Source: AC-56 sp963702195 (GTDB taxonomy: Bacteria; Actinomycetota; Thermoleophilia; Solirubrobacterales; 70-9). From it: a stretch of DNA of 64,000 nt. The translations under genes and the position numbers were made by a program. Location: contig OY969725.1 of assembly GCA_963702195.1 (NCBI GenBank), positions 1,488,001-1,552,000 of the forward strand, in the 5' to 3' direction. The notes beneath the pieces are model-generated. The model had not been told where the DNA came from and did not search any database. It was given only the letters and a program-made list of their open reading frames with translations. This document shows, piece after piece, positions 33,917-41,323 of the stretch; the stretch's first letter is position 1; every line of letters begins with the position of its first letter.

Positions 33917-34120
33917 CGTACACGGACGGCATCGGGGATCGGCCACCACGACGGGGTGACCCCGCCGCGGATATGTCGCCGGACCCCTAGCCAATGCGTT
34001 AACCACGCTTCGCCTGCTCGGGCCGGATGACCCGTCAAGCGCCCTGCGCGGGGGTGGGCGCGATTCAGAATCCGCGCCGGCTGAGGCGCCGCGGCGCGGG
34101 CACAGCCTCGGCTCGCCCGG

Positions 34121-34141
34121 CAGGGGTACAGGGAGGAGAGA
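34121..34141 (+). repeat. 21-nt direct repeat, left copy
   Basis: Identical to 37515-37535 (core GGGGTACAGGGAGGAGAGA). The two copies bracket about 3.4 kb that includes an integrase tail, so they may be attachment-site remnants; alternatively they are a dispersed intergenic element. Confidence 0.55.
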
Positions 34142-34231
34142 AGGCTCGCCCACCGCATGGCAAAGGGCCGAACCGCATAAACAAGCGGCGTTCATGGTCG
34201 CCTGGGGTCGCTTAGGTAGGCGATCGGTGGG

Positions 34232-34260
34232 TTGACTCGCGTCGAGCACCGCTATAGGGT
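34232..34260 (+). promoter_or_regulatory. Promoter TTGACT-N17-TAGGGT
   Basis: -35 TTGACT at 34232-34237 and -10 TAGGGT at 34255-34260 with the ideal 17-nt spacer, 80 nt upstream of the propeller/collagen gene. Confidence 0.5.
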
Positions 34261-34340
34261 CGGACAGTGACGAACAGGCGCTTTCCGACGAAAAGCGGTC
34301 AAGGGCGCTACGCCAGGCAGGGCACAACAGGTCTCCGATA

Positions 34341-35771
34341 GTGGGCAGGGGCGGTCGAGGAGTCCGGTTCGCCGGCATCGCGGTAGCGATCTTCGCCTCC
34401 TTCATGCTGCTCGCCCCGGCCGCTGGCGCCTTTGTCTACTGGACCAATGCCGGCGGCAACACGATCGGGCGCGCCGACCTCGACGGCTCCAGCCCGAACC
34501 AGAGCTTCATCAACGCCGCCAACCCCGAAGGGGTGGCGGTCGACGGCTCCCACGTCTACTGGACCAACTTCGTCGGCGACACGATCGGGCGCGCCAACCT
34601 CGACGGCACGGGCGTCGACCAAACCTTCATCAGCGGCAACGGCCCCTACGGGGTGGCGGTCGACGGCTCCCACGTCTACTGGACCAATGCCGGCGGCAAC
34701 ACGATCGGGCGCGCCGACCTCGACGGCTCGAATGTAAACCAGAGCTTCATCGGCGGCGCCAACGGCCCCTTCGGGCTGGCGGTCGACAGCTCCCACGTCT
34801 ACTGGACCAACTACAACGCCAACACGATCGGGCGCGCCGACCTCGACGGCTCGAACGTAAACCAGAGCTTCATCGGCGGCGCCGACGCCCCCTTCGGGGT
34901 GGCGGTCGACGGCTCCCACGTCTACTGGACCAACAGCAATGCCAACACGATCGGGCGCGCCGACCTCGACGGCTCGAACGTAAACCAGAGCTTCATCGGC
35001 GGCGCCACCACCCCCTTCGGGGTGGCGGTCGACAGCTCCCACGTCTACTGGACCAACTTCGACGGCAGCACGATCGGCCGCGCCGACCTCGACGGCTCCA
35101 GCCCGAACCAGAGCTTCATCGGCGGCGCCAACAACCCGGCCGCGGTGGCGGTCGACTGGCTCGGTCCGGGCCCCACCGGGGCCACGGGAGCGACGGGAGC
35201 GACGGGAGCGACCGGCGCCACCGGCGCCACGGGGCCCGCGGGGCCGGCCGGGGCGACGGGAGCCACCGGCGCCACCGGGGCCACCGGGGCGACCGGTGAC
35301 AACGGCCCGCAAGGCCCGCAGGGGCCGGCCGGGTCCACGGGAGCGGCCGGTCCCACCGGGCAAAATGGCACCGACGGCGCCAACGGAGCGACCGGAGCCA
35401 CCGGCGCAGACGGCACCACCGGCGCTTCGGGGAGCGCAGGCGCCACCGGGCCCGCCGGCCCGCAGGGAGCGGCCGGTCCCACCGGCCCCAAGGGCGACAA
35501 GGGCGACACCGGCTCTTCCGGCACCACTCAGTCGATCCCTCGGACGAGGACGGTCGATGACCGGAAGACCGCCAACATCCTCTGTCCCTCGAACAGGCCT
35601 CACGCACTCGGCGGCGGCGGACAGGTGACCGGCGCCGATGCATCGATCACCAGCTCGGTGCCACTGAACAGCGACCGACATCCGGTGGGAGACCATGGGG
35701 CGGCTACCGGCTGGCAGGTCAAGAGCACTGTGCGCGCGACGATCAAGATGTACGTGATCTGCGGACCGTAG
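34341..35771 (+). CDS. Secreted six-bladed YWTD-like propeller fused to a collagen-like Gly-X-Y domain
   Basis: 476 residues. Signal peptide 1-29. Residues about 30-275 are six 40-41-residue repeats, each VYWTN...NTIGRADLDGS..NQSFI.GA..P.GVAVDGSH, which match the YWTD blade pattern and would close a six-bladed beta-propeller. Residues about 278-402 are Gly-X-Y repeats, mostly GAT and GPA triplets, then GPKGDKGDTG. The C-terminal 75 residues form a globular cap ending KMYVICGP. Likely an extracellular adhesion or surface protein. A truncated inverted paralogue lies downstream. Confidence 0.88.
   Translation: MGRGGRGVRFAGIAVAIFASFMLLAPAAGAFVYWTNAGGNTIGRADLDGSSPNQSFINAANPEGVAVDGSHVYWTNFVGDTIGRANLDGTGVDQTFISGNGPYGVAVDGSHVYWTNAGGNTIGRADLDGSNVNQSFIGGANGPFGLAVDSSHVYWTNYNANTIGRADLDGSNVNQSFIGGADAPFGVAVDGSHVYWTNSNANTIGRADLDGSNVNQSFIGGATTPFGVAVDSSHVYWTNFDGSTIGRADLDGSSPNQSFIGGANNPAAVAVDWLGPGPTGATGATGATGATGATGATGPAGPAGATGATGATGATGATGDNGPQGPQGPAGSTGAAGPTGQNGTDGANGATGATGADGTTGASGSAGATGPAGPQGAAGPTGPKGDKGDTGSSGTTQSIPRTRTVDDRKTANILCPSNRPHALGGGGQVTGADASITSSVPLNSDRHPVGDHGAATGWQVKSTVRATIKMYVICGP
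34434..35160 (+). repeat. Six tandem 120-123-bp coding repeats
   Basis: GTCTACTGGACCAA starts at 34434, 34554, 34674, 34797, 34920 and 35043: periods 120, 120, 123, 123, 123. The unit is nearly identical at DNA level, implying recent expansion or gene conversion. It encodes the propeller blades. Confidence 0.9.
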
Positions 35772-35778
35772 TGGGCCT

Positions 35779-35799
35779 CGCTAGGGACTTGCCCTAGCG
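35779..35799 (+). terminator. Hairpin after the propeller/collagen gene
   Basis: Perfect 8-bp stem CGCTAGGG / CCCTAGCG with loop ACTTG, 8 nt after the stop codon. No long U-run follows (ACGATTTG). Confidence 0.6.
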
Positions 35800-35824
35800 A
35801 CGATTTGAGCTTCTGCCTATCTGA

Positions 35825-35968
35825 GCCCGGGCCTCACTGGCGTCCGACATCTACGGCCACCTCATGCCCGGCAGTCACGATGAGGTCCGTGTCCGGACGG
35901 ACGCGTACCTCGCCAGGCGAGTTGTAGCGGACGGCTCGCCCGTCGGATCGTTGGACCGGCGCGAGTAG
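35825..35968 (+). pseudogene. C-terminal tail of a tyrosine recombinase/integrase
   Basis: Frame reading ASDIYGHLMPGSHDEVRVRT then DAYLARR to a TAG at 35966. SDIYGHLMPG followed by an acidic stretch and DAYLAR is the usual end of phage/ICE tyrosine integrases, including the catalytic Tyr. A stop lies just upstream (35822), so only about 40 residues remain. This is a relic of an integrated element. Confidence 0.65.
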
Positions 35969-35971
35969 CCT
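35966..35971 (+). promoter_or_regulatory. -10 box TAGCCT of the HicB-like gene
   Basis: TAGCCT ends 9 nt before the ATG at 35981. Its first three bases are the stop codon of the integrase relic. Confidence 0.4.
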
Positions 35972-35980
35972 GGAACCGAC

Positions 35981-36298
35981 ATGGAAGGGACGTTGCGGCT
36001 GCGGATTGAGTACGAGGCCGGCGAGAACGGCTGGGTGATCGCGCAGATCCCCGCGGTCCCGGGGGCGATGAGCCAGGGACGCACCCGCGACGAGGCCCGT
36101 GAGAACGTCCTCGACGCCCTCCAGCTTCTACTCAGCCCCGAGCCCGCCGCCGAAGCCGGCGAGGGCGAGTCGGTCAAGAGCTCCCAGCCAGGCGAAGCCG
36201 AAACAGCATCGGGATCACGCTCCGACGCCATGGACGTAGGTAGGCGATCCCGCCCCGGCGCGAGATATGCGGGCCGCTACGGCCCGCAGATGAGGTAG
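35981..36298 (+). CDS. Orphan HicB-like protein
   Basis: 105 residues. Residues 4-52 (LRLRIEYEAGENGWVIAQIPAVPGAMSQGRTRDEARENVLDALQLLL) are a HicB-type RNase H-like domain. The rest is low-complexity and the last codons run into the 3' end of the opposite-strand gene. HicB normally neutralises the toxin HicA, but no hicA is adjacent, and the C-terminal DNA-binding domain of classical HicB is missing. Either an orphan antitoxin or a stand-alone HicB-fold protein. Confidence 0.8.
   Translation: MEGTLRLRIEYEAGENGWVIAQIPAVPGAMSQGRTRDEARENVLDALQLLLSPEPAAEAGEGESVKSSQPGEAETASGSRSDAMDVGRRSRPGARYAGRYGPQMR
36269..36287. terminator. Hairpin at overlapping 3' ends
   Basis: GCGGGCC / GGCCCGC, 7 bp, loop GCTAC, covering the converging ends of the hicB-like gene and the collagen-like pseudogene. 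Confidence 0.4.
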
Positions 36299-37023
36299 AG
36301 CCTCACCGTCTGGCCCGACCGCGTCATCATCTTCCAGCCGCTCGGAGCCTTGCCGCCCCCGATCGGCGCCGTGAAGTGAACGGCCCTCGGCCTGCGGGGC
36401 TGCGCGCTGAGCGCGTGTGGCGCGCTTTGCGGACAGCTCACGCGGACGAGCCCCGCGCCGGAGTTCGAGACCACGACCGCGCCGGCGCTGCCGGCGGGGC
36501 CGGTCGCCCCTCGCCGCCCGGTGGCGCCGACGCCCATCGGCCCCCGGCGACCGGTGGCGCCGGTTGCCCCCGGCGCTCCGGCGGGCCCGACCGCGCCGCG
36601 CGGGCCGGCGGGACCGGTGTCGCCCGTTTGGCCCGCGGCTCCGCGGGGCCCGGTGGCACCCGTGGAGCCGGTCGATCCGCCGGGGCCGGTGGCGCCGGCG
36701 GGGCCGCTCGGCCCGGTGGAGCCGCTCGCTCCCTGGGCGCCGGTTGAGCCGCTCGGCCCGGTGCTTCCGGTCGCCCCGGAGGGACCGGCGGGGCCGCTCG
36801 GCCCGGTGGCGCCGCTGACTCCGGTGGCGCCGGTGGCGCCGATCGTGCCGACCGGGAGCGAGTCGACCGCCACCCCTTGGGGGGTGCTGGCGCCGGTGAT
36901 GAAGGTCTGGTCGGCGCCGGTGCCGTCGAGGTTCGCTCGCCCGATCGTGTCGTTGCTGGCGTTGGCCCAGTAGACGTGGGAGCCGTCGACCGCCACCCCG
37001 AAGAGGCTGCTGGCGCCGCTGAT
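36277..37023 (-). pseudogene. 5'-truncated propeller/collagen-like paralogue
   Basis: Coding similarity starts mid-blade at 37023 (ISGASSLFGVAVDGSHVYWA) with no ATG, GTG or signal peptide ahead. From the first GTG (36996) the frame gives 239 residues: one propeller blade (VYWANASNDTIGRANLDGTG), a Gly-X-Y stretch of about 130 residues rich in GPS/GAT/GST, and a cap ending RLYLICGP, matching KMYVICGP of the plus-strand copy. Inverted relative to that copy and lacking five blades and the export signal, it is most likely a decayed duplicate. Confidence 0.7.
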
Positions 37024-37487
37024 CGCGCGCCTCTTCGGCCTCGGCCCACGATCGGGGCGCTTCGCTTGGCTGCTGAACGGGACACCTCGGCGCTCTCCTT
37101 ACCGACCCTAAGCCACCTTCTCCCTACCCGCAAGTGCAGCGATCTGACCGAGCGCGGCGGCGAAGGGCCCGGTTCGCAAACAGCCCCTTCGCTTACCGTC
37201 GCTTTCGCGCGTCATAGGAGCATTCGGCTCCGGTGATTTGCCCGCAGACCTGTGCTTGCAGCCGGACCGGCTGCTCCTGGGCGCTGCCGCTCAGCAGCGC
37301 CCCAAATCCTCGAGGCCATCCTCACCTGCCCCAGCTCAGTCCAGCATCGGCGGCTACAGCCCGCCACGACACAGGGATGCCGCAAGATCGACGAGGGAGG
37401 CAACCACAGCCGCTGGGGCGCAGCCAGCTTTTCGGGCACTTTGTAACAAATCCGCACGAAGCTAAACCGCTTGAACAAGCCCCAAAA

Positions 37488-37515
37488 GAGACGACCCGCC
37501 GAAGCGGGCCGTCTC
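37488..37515 (+). terminator. Strong hairpin beside the right direct repeat
   Basis: GAGACG and CCCGC pair with GCGGG and CGTCTC around a CGAA loop, with a single A/C mismatch in the stem. It abuts the direct repeat at 37515. Confidence 0.5.
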
Positions 37516-37535
37516 AGGGGTACAGGGAGGAGAGA
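37515..37535 (+). repeat. 21-nt direct repeat, right copy
   Basis: Identical to 34121-34141. Here it is followed by ATATATGTATGTGTC, an unusually AT-rich run for this DNA. Confidence 0.55.
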
Positions 37536-37572
37536 TATATGTATGTGTCTTATGTGAGGGGTGTCGACACGT

Positions 37573-37935
37573 CTAGGCGCCAGCGGGGACGCTGAACCGC
37601 GTTGAAGCGGTCAACGCCACCAGTGCGACGCCAGTGCCGACCAAGAATGTTGCGGCGTTCCATTCGCCGGTGCCCAGGCCGACGGCGAAGCCGCCGAGGG
37701 CTGCGAAGGCCGCGAGCATGTAGTTGAAGCCCGCATAGGCGGAGAGGGGGATGCTCCGCCGGGGACCGACTGCCTGGAACGCCAGGCCGAGAAGCATCGC
37801 GCCGAACGCGAACGCAATGACGCTGGCGGCCTGGCCGAACCCGAAGAGGAACGGGGCCGCCATTACAGCTGGTGCCGCGACCGTCTCGATCGCGGCGTGT
37901 GCGCCGAAGGGGATCGTCGTGCGTGTGCTTCCCAT
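37573..37935 (-). CDS. Small four-helix membrane protein
   Basis: 120 residues with four hydrophobic segments (about 14-32, 36-56, 66-86, 92-108) separated by short loops, resembling SPW-repeat-type or similar small actinobacterial membrane proteins. No catalytic motif. It is divergent from tlyA, with about 100 nt between them. Confidence 0.72.
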   Translation of the reverse strand: MGSTRTTIPFGAHAAIETVAAPAVMAAPFLFGFGQAASVIAFAFGAMLLGLAFQAVGPRRSIPLSAYAGFNYMLAAFAALGGFAVGLGTGEWNAATFLVGTGVALVALTASTRFSVPAGA

Positions 37936-38022
37936 ACCGCCAAGCAGAGTACGAACGTATGTGCGATTTGTCTGTGCGTGCGGTCACACAAGTCATCTCC
38001 CGCGGCCATTCGGTCCGCCATG

Positions 38023-38028
38023 TACCGT
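38023..38028 (+). promoter_or_regulatory. -10 box TACCGT of tlyA
   Basis: TACCGT ends 9 nt before the ATG at 38038; no ribosome site. Confidence 0.45.
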
Positions 38029-38037
38029 TGGCGGCCC

Positions 38038-38820
38038 ATGGAGCGGCGCCGGATCGACACGCTCCTCGCCGAGCGAGGGCTCGCCGGGTCGCGGACGAGC
38101 GCGGCGGAGTCCGTGCGTGCCGGAAGCGTCAGGATCGGGCGGGACGGGCCGCGCGCGACCAAGCCCGGGCAGTTGGTGAACAGCGAGGCGGAGTTGCTGG
38201 TCGACGGCGAGCGTCGGTACGTGTCGCGCGGTGGCCTCAAGCTCGAACATGCCCTTGACGAGCTCGGCATCGACGTCACCGGACTCGCCTGCCTGGACGT
38301 CGGCGCCTCGACGGGGGGCTTCACCGACTGCCTGCTCCGCCGCGGAGCGGAGCGCGTGATTGCCCTCGACGTCGGCTACGGGCAGCTGGATTGGACGCTG
38401 CGCAACGACCCGCGCGTCGAGGTCCTGGAGCGGGTGAATGCCCGCGAGCTGGAGCCGGACCAGCTCCCGTACCGACCCAGGCTGGCGACGATCGACGTCT
38501 CCTTCATCTCCCTGACCAAGGTGATCCCGGCCGTCGCTGCGTGTCTGGCCGATGGGGGAGAGGTCCTCGCGATGGTCAAGCCCCAGTTCGAGCTCGGGCG
38601 CGGCCGCGTGCGGGGCGGGGTGGTGCGCGAGCCGGACGAGCGCCGCGAGGCGCTGCTCGCGGTCGCCACGGACGCTCGCGACGGGGGGCTGGCGGTGGTT
38701 GGCTTCGCGCCGTCCGGGCTGCCCGGCCCGAAGGGAAACCGGGAGACGTTCGTCCACCTGACAACCGGCGCGGGCGGAATCGACGACCTCGAAGCCGCGG
38801 TCGCGGAGGTCCAGGCGTGA
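38038..38820 (+). CDS. tlyA: TlyA-family rRNA methyltransferase
   Basis: 260 residues. N-terminal S4 RNA-binding domain (MERRRIDTLLAERGLAGSRTSAAESVRAGSV) and an FtsJ-like Rossmann methyltransferase with the SAM loop LDVGASTGGFTDCLL, LDVGYGQLDWTLR, and IDVSFISLTKVIP. In Mycobacterium TlyA 2'-O-methylates 16S and 23S rRNA and determines capreomycin sensitivity. The start is fixed by the S4 domain and the promoter box. Overlaps nadK by 4 nt (GTGA), the order known from mycobacteria. Confidence 0.94.
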   Translation: MERRRIDTLLAERGLAGSRTSAAESVRAGSVRIGRDGPRATKPGQLVNSEAELLVDGERRYVSRGGLKLEHALDELGIDVTGLACLDVGASTGGFTDCLLRRGAERVIALDVGYGQLDWTLRNDPRVEVLERVNARELEPDQLPYRPRLATIDVSFISLTKVIPAVAACLADGGEVLAMVKPQFELGRGRVRGGVVREPDERREALLAVATDARDGGLAVVGFAPSGLPGPKGNRETFVHLTTGAGGIDDLEAAVAEVQA

Positions 38821-39695
38821 GCGCGGATGCGGTGACGACGAAGGCGGCGGTGAAGACGGTCGCCCTCTTCACCCATGCGCATCCTGAGCAGACCGCGGCC
38901 GCGCTTCGCGAGACTGTCGAGATCGCGAGCAGGCACGGCGCGAGGGTGATCTCCTCGCCGGAGGAACGGAAGAAGCACGGGGAGGTGGCCAGCGGTTGCG
39001 AGGAGGCGGCGCAGCTACCCGAGAAGCCCGATCTGTGCGTGGTCCTGGGCGGGGACGGCACGATCCTCCACGCCCTCCGCGCCTATTCCGAAACCGGCGT
39101 GCCGGTCTTCGCCGTGAACTTCGGGACGGTCGGCTTCCTCGCAGCGGTCGAGCGCGACGAGCTGGCGCCGGGGCTCGAACGCGCCCTCGCGGGAGACTTC
39201 GAGACGGTGGCGCTTCCCGGGTTGACCGTCGACGTCGACACGGACCGCCCGGTGGCCCTCAACGACGTGTCGTTCATCCGCCCGCCGCACGGGCGCGTCG
39301 CCGAGCTCTCCTACCGGCTGGCAGGACAAGAGGTCGGCCACGTGCGCTGTGACGGCCTGGTGGCCGCGACGCCCGCCGGATCGACCGGCTACAACCTCGC
39401 CAACCAGGGGCCGATTCTCGCCTGGGGCGTGGAGGGCTACGTGGTCAGCTTCATCGCCCCGCACACGCTCACGGCGCGGCCCCTGGTCGTCGCGCCCGGC
39501 GACGTCCTGTGCGTCGTCAACCAGGAAGGACGGGAGGCGGTGGACGTCGTGCTCGACGGCGAGCCCGTGGGCCAGCTCGCGAGCGGGGCCGAGATGGACG
39601 TGTCGTTTCACCACGCGATGGGCACTCTCGCGCAGCTCCCGGGCTCGAGCTTCTACCGGCGCATCCGCGAGAAGTTCGGTCGCCTGGCTCACTAG
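38817..39695 (+). CDS. nadK: NAD kinase
   Basis: Makes NADP from NAD with ATP or polyphosphate. 292 residues from a GTG overlapping tlyA. Diagnostic motifs: LCVVLGGDGTILHALR (GGDGT), VNFGTVGFLA, NDVSFIRP, and the Gly-rich GLVAATPAGSTGYNLANQGPIL. Complete. Confidence 0.95.
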   Translation: MSADAVTTKAAVKTVALFTHAHPEQTAAALRETVEIASRHGARVISSPEERKKHGEVASGCEEAAQLPEKPDLCVVLGGDGTILHALRAYSETGVPVFAVNFGTVGFLAAVERDELAPGLERALAGDFETVALPGLTVDVDTDRPVALNDVSFIRPPHGRVAELSYRLAGQEVGHVRCDGLVAATPAGSTGYNLANQGPILAWGVEGYVVSFIAPHTLTARPLVVAPGDVLCVVNQEGREAVDVVLDGEPVGQLASGAEMDVSFHHAMGTLAQLPGSSFYRRIREKFGRLAH

Positions 39696-39745
39696 AGCGC
39701 GGGGCCCGGCAACGGAGATTCGCGGGTAGCTAACCTCGAATATGG

Positions 39746-41272
39746 ATGGCTCGCAAGTGGTGGACCTTGCTGGCGGTGTGCGTGGCGACCTTCATGTTGC
39801 TGCTCGACATCACGGTCGTCAACGTCGCCCTGCCTGACATCCAGAGAAGCCTCGGGGCCAGCCTCTCGAGCCTCCAGTGGGTGGTCGACGCTTACTCGCT
39901 GACGCTCGCGGCTTTCCTCCTCACGGCGGGCTCGCTGGCGGACCGCCTCGGTCGCCGGCGGGTGTTCACCTTCGGCTTTCTGATCTTCACGCTCGCGTCG
40001 TTCCTCTGCGGCATCTCGCCCAACGCGACGGTGTTGAACTTGGCCCGCGGCCTTCAGGGAGTCGGCGGGGCGGCGATGTTCGCCACCTCGCTCGCGCTGA
40101 TCGCGCAGGAGTTCCAGGGCAAGGAGCGCGGCACGGCGATCGGCGCCTGGGGCGCGACGATCGGCGGCGCGGTCGCGGTCGGCCCGCTGATCGGAGGCGC
40201 GCTCACCGAGGGTCTCGGCTGGGAGTGGATCTTCTTCGTCAACGTGCCGATCGGTGCCGCGGCGATCGTCCTGACGGTGACCAAGCTCGCCAACCTGAAG
40301 GCCCCGGACCCGTCACCGATCGACTGGCCCGGACTGGCGGCGTTCTCGCTCGGCCTCTTCGGGCTGATCTTCGGGCTCATCCGCGGCAACGCCGACGGCT
40401 GGACCAGTCCCCAGATCCTTGCCTCGCTGATCGGCGCGGGCGTGCTGCTGCTGGCGTTCGTCGGCATCGAGATGCGGACCCGCAACGCGATGCTCGATCT
40501 GTCGCTCTTCCGCAAGCCGGCCTTCGCCGGCGTCTCGATCGTCGCGTTCGCGCTGTCGTCCTCGATGTTCGCGCTGTTCCTCTACATCACCCTCTACGTC
40601 CAGGACGTCCTGGGGCACTCCCCGCTCGGCGCCGGCGTCATCTTCCTCCCGCTGACCGTCCTGTCGTTCTTCGTCGCCCCGGTCGCGGGCAAGCTGTCCG
40701 CGCGGATCCCGATTCGGGCTCTGCTCGGCGTGGGCCTCACGTTCGTCGGCGTCGCCCTGCTCCTGATGCACGGGGTGAAGCTCGGCGACAGCTGGACCAC
40801 CCTGCTCGCGGGCTTCCTGTTCGCCGGCGCGGGAATCGGGATGGTGAACCCGGGGATCGCGCAGACGGCGATCGGCGTCGTGCCGCCGCAGAAGGCCGGC
40901 ATGGCCTCCGGGATCAACAACACCTTCCGTCAGGTGGGCATTGCGACCGGCGTGGCCGCGCTCGGGGCGGTCTTCCAGTCGCAGGTCTCCTCCAAGCTCG
41001 CCCAGCTGGCCCCGAACGCGCCGCCGAGCTTCGCGGACGCGGTCTCGTCCGGCGCCATCCACTCGGCCGTGCAGGGCGCGCCCCCCGGACAGCAGGCCCA
41101 GCTCACGACCGCCGCCAATCAGGCATTCATCAGCGGCTTCAACGAGATCCTGCTGATCGGGGCGATCGTGGCGATCATCGGGGCCGTGGCCGGATTCGCG
41201 CTCGTGCGCAGCCGCGACTTCGTCGTCGCCCCTGACGGCGAGCCAGCCGCCGCGGAGCCCGCCGCCGCGTAG
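39746..41272 (+). CDS. MFS drug exporter, DHA2 (14-TMS) family
   Basis: 508 residues with about 14 membrane helices. Motif A is GSLADRLGRRRVF, helix 1 carries the DHA2 sequence FMLLLDITVVNVALPDI, and motif C-like GAWGATIGGAVAVGPLIGGALTEGLGWEWIFFVNVPIG is present. Likely a proton-driven exporter of hydrophobic compounds. A TAACCT box ends 9 nt before the ATG. It is inserted between nadK and recN, which are adjacent in mycobacteria. Confidence 0.92.
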   Translation: MARKWWTLLAVCVATFMLLLDITVVNVALPDIQRSLGASLSSLQWVVDAYSLTLAAFLLTAGSLADRLGRRRVFTFGFLIFTLASFLCGISPNATVLNLARGLQGVGGAAMFATSLALIAQEFQGKERGTAIGAWGATIGGAVAVGPLIGGALTEGLGWEWIFFVNVPIGAAAIVLTVTKLANLKAPDPSPIDWPGLAAFSLGLFGLIFGLIRGNADGWTSPQILASLIGAGVLLLAFVGIEMRTRNAMLDLSLFRKPAFAGVSIVAFALSSSMFALFLYITLYVQDVLGHSPLGAGVIFLPLTVLSFFVAPVAGKLSARIPIRALLGVGLTFVGVALLLMHGVKLGDSWTTLLAGFLFAGAGIGMVNPGIAQTAIGVVPPQKAGMASGINNTFRQVGIATGVAALGAVFQSQVSSKLAQLAPNAPPSFADAVSSGAIHSAVQGAPPGQQAQLTTAANQAFISGFNEILLIGAIVAIIGAVAGFALVRSRDFVVAPDGEPAAAEPAAA

Positions 41273-41323
41273 CTTCGCTCCACCGGGGCGAATCCGTCCC
41301 GGGCCGCTGCTAGAAGCAGCGGG

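Larger units (their letters stand above)
33917..34340. other. 424-nt region at the left border of the island
   Basis: No gene. Holds the left copy of the 21-nt direct repeat (34121-34141) and a good promoter (34232-34260) for the propeller/collagen gene. Confidence 0.45.
37024..37572. other. 549-nt region at the right border of the island
   Basis: No supported gene. Contains a palindrome GCAGCCGGACCGGCTGC at 37258-37274, a strong hairpin at 37488-37515 and the right 21-nt direct repeat. Confidence 0.45.

Noticed and set aside
34434..35160. CRISPR-like regular repeats
   Set aside because: The repeat units are 120-123 bp, in frame, and encode propeller blades of one protein; there are no spacers.
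35872..36231. 118-residue minus-strand frame opposite hicB
   Set aside because: Ser/Arg-rich mirror of the hicB-like gene, with no independent signals.
36269..36998. Plus-strand Pro/Ala-rich frames opposite the collagen-like pseudogene
   Set aside because: They are the reverse complement of Gly-X-Y repeats, which stay open in several frames by composition alone.
37233..37595. 120-residue plus-strand frame and shorter overlapping frames
   Set aside because: Cys/Pro/Arg-rich random composition, no promoter, and it crosses a hairpin and the direct repeat.
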